Shown here: positions 59,674-64,000 of the stretch, one piece after another | How positions within the stretch are numbered: position 1 is the stretch's first letter | How the letters are laid out: every line of letters starts with the position of its first letter | Assembly: GCA_048013815.1 (NCBI GenBank) | Contig: CM106586.1 | Coordinates: forward strand, 19,282,001-19,346,000 | Reading direction: 5' to 3' | DNA length: 64,000 bases | DNA from: Setoptus koraiensis | Lineage: Eukaryota > Arthropoda | The notes under the pieces: generated by a model | The model's input: the letters and a program-made list of their open reading frames with translations, nothing else | What the model was told of the DNA's origin: nothing | The model's database searches: none | Position numbers and translations under genes: made by a program

Positions 59674-62600
59674 GCTGCTATTATATGCTCAAGCACCATC
59701 AAAATGGACAACAGATTGAGACAAACGAACCGTGCCTCAATTGTACATGCCAAGACTCCATGTTAATGTGTTACCTCAGAGTGTGTCCTTATGTTAGACC
59801 CCTCGGCGACAGATGTATTATAGAGAGAATACCCGGCGAGTGTTGTCCCAGAATAACCTGTCCAGATGTCGCTCCCCAGGCTGATCCTGAGCCTGATCCC
59901 GAGCCAACACCAACAACAACTACCACAACCACTACAACAACTACTACCACTACTCAGCCGCCAACTACAATTCCAGACGTGTTCGATGGAAACGGCGGAT
60001 GCTTCCTGAATGGAAAATACTTCAGAGAGGGCGCACAATTACCACATGATAACGACAAACCTTGCGAGATGTGTTATTGTATCAGAAACTCTTCCGCCTG
60101 TGTTATGCAAGATTGTGCTTTAGATGTTGGCGGTTGCCAGCCTATATATCAAGCGGGCAATTGTTGTCCAACTCGATACAATTGCTCGGCCGTTAATGCG
60201 TTCACTACAACACGTAAACCAATACTCGACAACGATACCGATCAACTAAGTGCTGCTAATGCTTTCTTGAGAGACTTAGCTAGAAAAACGGGCCAAAATG
60301 ATGTAAACACACCCAATAATACTTATACTAAAACAACATCAGTTAAAACGCCCGCACCTGGTTGTAGAATAGCCAATTCTTTCAAGAAATTCACAGACGG
60401 TGAAAGAGTTCCTTCCAAGAATCCATGCGAGCATTGTTATTGCATGAGAAACGAAATTGTTTGCGCTGTACAAGAGTGCAGACCACCATGTGATGGATGT
60501 ACACCTATCATCGACTCTAAAGATCAATGTTGTCCAAGTAGATACGAATGTGTTGCACCCACGCAGCGCGTACCTACGGACAACATAATATTCAATTTCA
60601 CCGAACCCGTAACCCCTAACGAGGTCGAGGTCACGAAATCTGATATCACTCCAGATGATCGCAAAGAGTTAACTTCATCGACTGAGCCACCAGCCATAAG
60701 CGAATCAACAAGTTCTTCAGAGCAGCCATTCTATAGTACCACTCAGGCGTCATCTTCAGCTTACAGCTCCATGGATGATACGACGCGAACATCGCAAGGC
60801 CCCCAGCAGGACATATCTATGATGACAACTCGTCAGACTAGTTCCCCTATGAAACCAATATCTCCTAAATTATCGAACGATGACGATTCGCAAACTGATC
60901 CAGAATTGAACAATAGTAGTAGCAGTAACGAGCGAGAACAAGAACATGAAGTGCCAAAATCAAACAGTAGATTCGAAATCAGCGAAGGACCAAGTGAAAA
61001 TTCGCCAGGAATTTCCAACGATAGCCAAATAATTATCACTACCACCAGCGAGCCACTAACAACCTCTACCTCAACAACAACAACAACAACAACCACAACT
61101 GCAAGACCCTCGAGAAGAACACAACGTCCACCTATATTGCCACCAGCAATACCTGGCGAAGGAAGTTGTAGATATTCTGGGAAGTTGTATCCTAATGGAG
61201 GTGAAGTCAAATCTAAGGATAAATGCATGGAATTCTGTATGTGCATTCACAGTGTTGTTTATTGTGACGAAGTCAATTGTCCCCGTGGACCAGCAAATCA
61301 AGAAAACTGCAAGATTGTGAAAAATGAAGGGGAGTGTTGCGCTCAATATGTTTGCGATACAGAGGCCCCGACCTCTATAGATCCAACCCTAACATCAACA
61401 CCCGTACCCTCAGAGGTCACAACTTCAAGATCCAGTTCAGCAACAATTTCTGAAGGACTCCCGTCAAGTTCAGTGCCCTTTGTGGACCAAACTCTAATGT
61501 CTAGCCCTTCAGGATCAACATCCCGGGTTGAGTCACAAACCGAGTCATCAGTAACTCCTACAACTAGCTATGATAAATCAACTCAATCGCCCACAAATGA
61601 ATTGACAAGTATACCAGTTACCTCTGAGGCCTCACAAACAGACAAATCAGCGATCGTGCCTGACCAGAGCTCGAGTCCAGCTACCCCGCCCGAAGAAAAT
61701 TCACCCAGTTCGACTTATCCTGTGGATGCAACCCCTCAAGCTGGATCGATGGATTCAACGAGTCAACAGCCGGAGATGAAAACCGAAGTTTCATCCGCAT
61801 TCACGACAGCATCTCCTGATAGCGGCTCCACGATGGCTTCATCTGGAAAATCTGAAGAACCAGTTAAAAACACGGTCCCAAACGAACAATTCGTGCCAAA
61901 ATCATCGGAAACTACGACCATCTCATTGGATATAAGTTCCACTCTGAAACCAGTGAATGAGGCTTCAGCGTCAACAGTGACCGTCGATGCTGGATCAACA
62001 GATGCTTCTAAAAGTGCAGATGTCTCGTCTGAACAGTCAACAGTTCCTACAACCACTCTAGGCACTTTAGTCTTTACTGACGAATCCAAAGATCCGATTG
62101 TCAAGACAATGCAAACTGAGACACCAATGCCTGCCGTGACAACAGTAGGGTCTGATTCTAGCTCCAACTCAAGTCCAGCTTCAACGTCATTCGAAAGTAG
62201 CACAACCCCGAGAGCTGATCTTGAAACTACAAATTCTGCTGCAAGTACTGAACAGTCAGCAGTACCGACCACAACACTAGGTACTATAGTTGTTACTGAT
62301 GAGTCGAAAGAGGTAGAAAAATCAGAGGCATCAATGACAACAGTACCAACAATCAGACTCGATGAATCAACTACAGTTGGGTCTGATTCGAGCTCGAGCA
62401 GGGCTACCTCATTGGATCCGAACTCACTCACATCGACTCCTTCAGTTGATTTAGCATCTCAAACTAGTATGGCAGAAACAGCCACGAGTCAGCAAAGTTC
62501 AAGTCCCATCACATTTTCCGAGATGAGTTCATCTACTTCGAATCCTCAAGTCGACGTGGCTCCTCAAACCAGTCTACCAGAGTCGACGACGAACCAACCA

Positions 62601-64000
62601 TCACAACCAGAAACCTCCCCCACACCTGCAACCGCATCCTCGATGACCGCTGAGATCGGATCAACGACGGCATCATCTGAAAAATCGGCAGCACCAGCAG
62701 ATGGAGGTGCCGCAACTGAACAGCCTGCCTCAAAACCAGCTGAAACAACCACTCTTGCATCCACTTTTGATACTAGCTCGACTACAGTGTCCAGTGTAGT
62801 TCCATCGACTTTGTTACCCATAACGGAGGTAACTTCGCAGTCGAGCTCCATCGATTCGACTACAAGCCAACCTTCATCCACATCTACTGTAGAATCGTCG
62901 TCGACAACACCCTACACTCAGTCTACTAGATTATCTAGTGATATAATGGGACAAGGTGAATCGACAACACCAGAACAATCAGGATCGAGACCGTTTGAAA
63001 CTACAACCATCGTAATGAGTGTGAGCTCTACTCTAAAGCCTGTGGATGAGGCCCCAGCGTCAACAGCCACCGTCAATGTTGGATCAACAGATGCATCTAC
63101 ACCTACAGCTGCCAATACTGAGCAGCCAGCAGTACCTACAACGACATTAGGCACTATAGTCTTTACTGACCAATCCAAAGATCCGATTGTCAAGTCAATG
63201 CAAACTGAGACGCCAATGCCTGCCATGACAACAATAGGATCTGATTCTAGCTCCAACTCAAGTCCGGCGTCTACGTCAATTGTAACTAACGCTACTCCAA
63301 AGGTTGATGATGAAATCACTGCTCAAAATGTTCCGACAGATTTGGGCTCAAGTCAATTAGCCCAACCAGGAATGCGAGCAGAAGTTTCACCTACGACTGA
63401 AAATGGACCTACGATAGCTCCATCTGAGGGCCCAATCGATAGTGCTACAACCGGTGAACAGCCTTCCCCTCGACCTATGGAAACTACGACGATGTTTATA
63501 AATAGAGGCTCTACTGAACCGTCTTCAGCTGAAGGTACCACCTCTGCGACAACCGTCGATGCTGGATCGAGCACGAAGGATGCAATCACCACTTCTGAGC
63601 AGCCAGAGGCACCGACCACCTCGCAAGGAACCCTAGTGTTCAGCGACAAACCTGTGAATTCGGATGTCGAGTCTAAGCAAACAGAGACACCATCACAAAC
63701 GAATAGGCCTGTAGAATCAACTACCGTTGCATCTGACTCAAACTCAGCGGTTTCGTCTGATGCAAGCTCATCCACTCCGGCCCAACCCGTTGATGTAAGC
63801 ACTCAGACTGGGTCGGAGTTTCCGTCAACAAGCCAATCGATACCGCCGGAGATGCGAACTGAGTTAACATCCACGTCTACGGTAGCTTCCTCTGGAAAAT
63901 ATGAAGAACCAGTCGAAAACACGTTCTCAACAGAACAATCAGGATCGAGACCGTTTGAAACTACAACCATCGTAATGGGTGTGAGCTCTACTCTAAAGCC
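59674..64000 (+). CDS. Tnc: tenectin-like VWC/mucin extracellular matrix protein, exon 2 (partial)
   Basis: One frame stays open from 59674 to the window edge, over 1,440 codons, so the gene is truncated by the window. Four von Willebrand C domains: 59676-59864 (GCYYMLKHHQNG, then NEPCLNCTC), 60000-60185, 60363-60551 and 61167-61355. Each has about 10 cysteines and the CCP/CCA...C ending. A Thr run follows VWC1; the linkers and everything after 61,356 are Ser/Thr/Pro/Glu-rich, expected to be heavily O-glycosylated. Known tenectins are apical mucin-like matrix proteins of arthropod gut, trachea and synapse that combine VWC domains with such PTS repeats. Long internal repeats occur (61908, 62997, 63480, 63957 share ETTT-S-STLKP-type starts). 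A kielin/chordin-like protein is the alternative, but the mucin region favours tenectin. Confidence 0.82.

Noticed and set aside
61763-63802. Long minus-strand frames of up to 222 codons rich in Val, Ser and Asp
   Set aside because: They are antisense shadows of the Thr/Ser-rich tenectin mucin coding region.

Overview
The window is animal nuclear DNA, most probably from an arthropod and perhaps a mite or other chelicerate (inference). The evidence is a Pitx/Ptx1 homeobox gene split by an intron between homeodomain residues 46 and 47, a tenectin-like von Willebrand C/mucin gene, metazoan GT-AG introns, AATAAA signals close behind stop codons, and a tandem pair of secreted MINPP-type phosphatases. 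I recognised no tRNA, rRNA, CRISPR array, retroelement, virus-like element or DNA transposon.

Left part (1-11.3 kb) is gene-dense, and every gene there is a single uninterrupted reading frame: glucosidase II alpha (minus), the APC/C activator Fizzy-related/Cdh1 (plus, divergent), and two tandem MINPP1-like histidine phosphatases (plus). Intergenic gaps are about 0.5-1.2 kb. Both MINPP copies keep the catalytic His but differ from the canonical RHG and HAE motifs.

From 11.3 kb gene density collapses. Pitx (coding exons 19406-20485 and 21069-23183) sits between two large non-coding stretches. It encodes a protein of about 1,064 residues, very rich in His, Gln, Asn and Ser, around a K50 homeodomain. 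A TATA/initiator pair lies 7 kb upstream.

From 24.7 to 34.7 kb lies a GC- and CpG-rich gene desert full of short tandem repeats and near-perfect palindromes. It also holds a dense set of PAR-bZIP/C/EBP-type octamers (TTATGTAA, TTACATAA, TTACGTAA, TTGCGCAA). This is the most unusual structure in the window. A compositionally distinct 1.6 kb patch follows (35.2-36.8 kb), then AT-rich sequence to 44 kb with one unexplained 158-codon frame.

A three-exon gene (43984-47796) encodes a secreted protein with a Gln-rich stalk, a four-cysteine domain that weakly resembles the LAMP luminal domain, and a C-terminal hydrophobic tail typical of GPI anchoring. After another 11 kb of repeat-rich non-coding DNA (GC-rich from 51.8 to 58.4 kb), a tenectin-like gene begins at 59144. 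It has a signal peptide and four VWC domains, then a Thr/Ser mucin region with long internal repeats that runs off the right edge.

The genes do not form one pathway. They cover ER glycoprotein quality control, cell-cycle proteolysis, inositol phosphate hydrolysis, developmental transcription and extracellular matrix.
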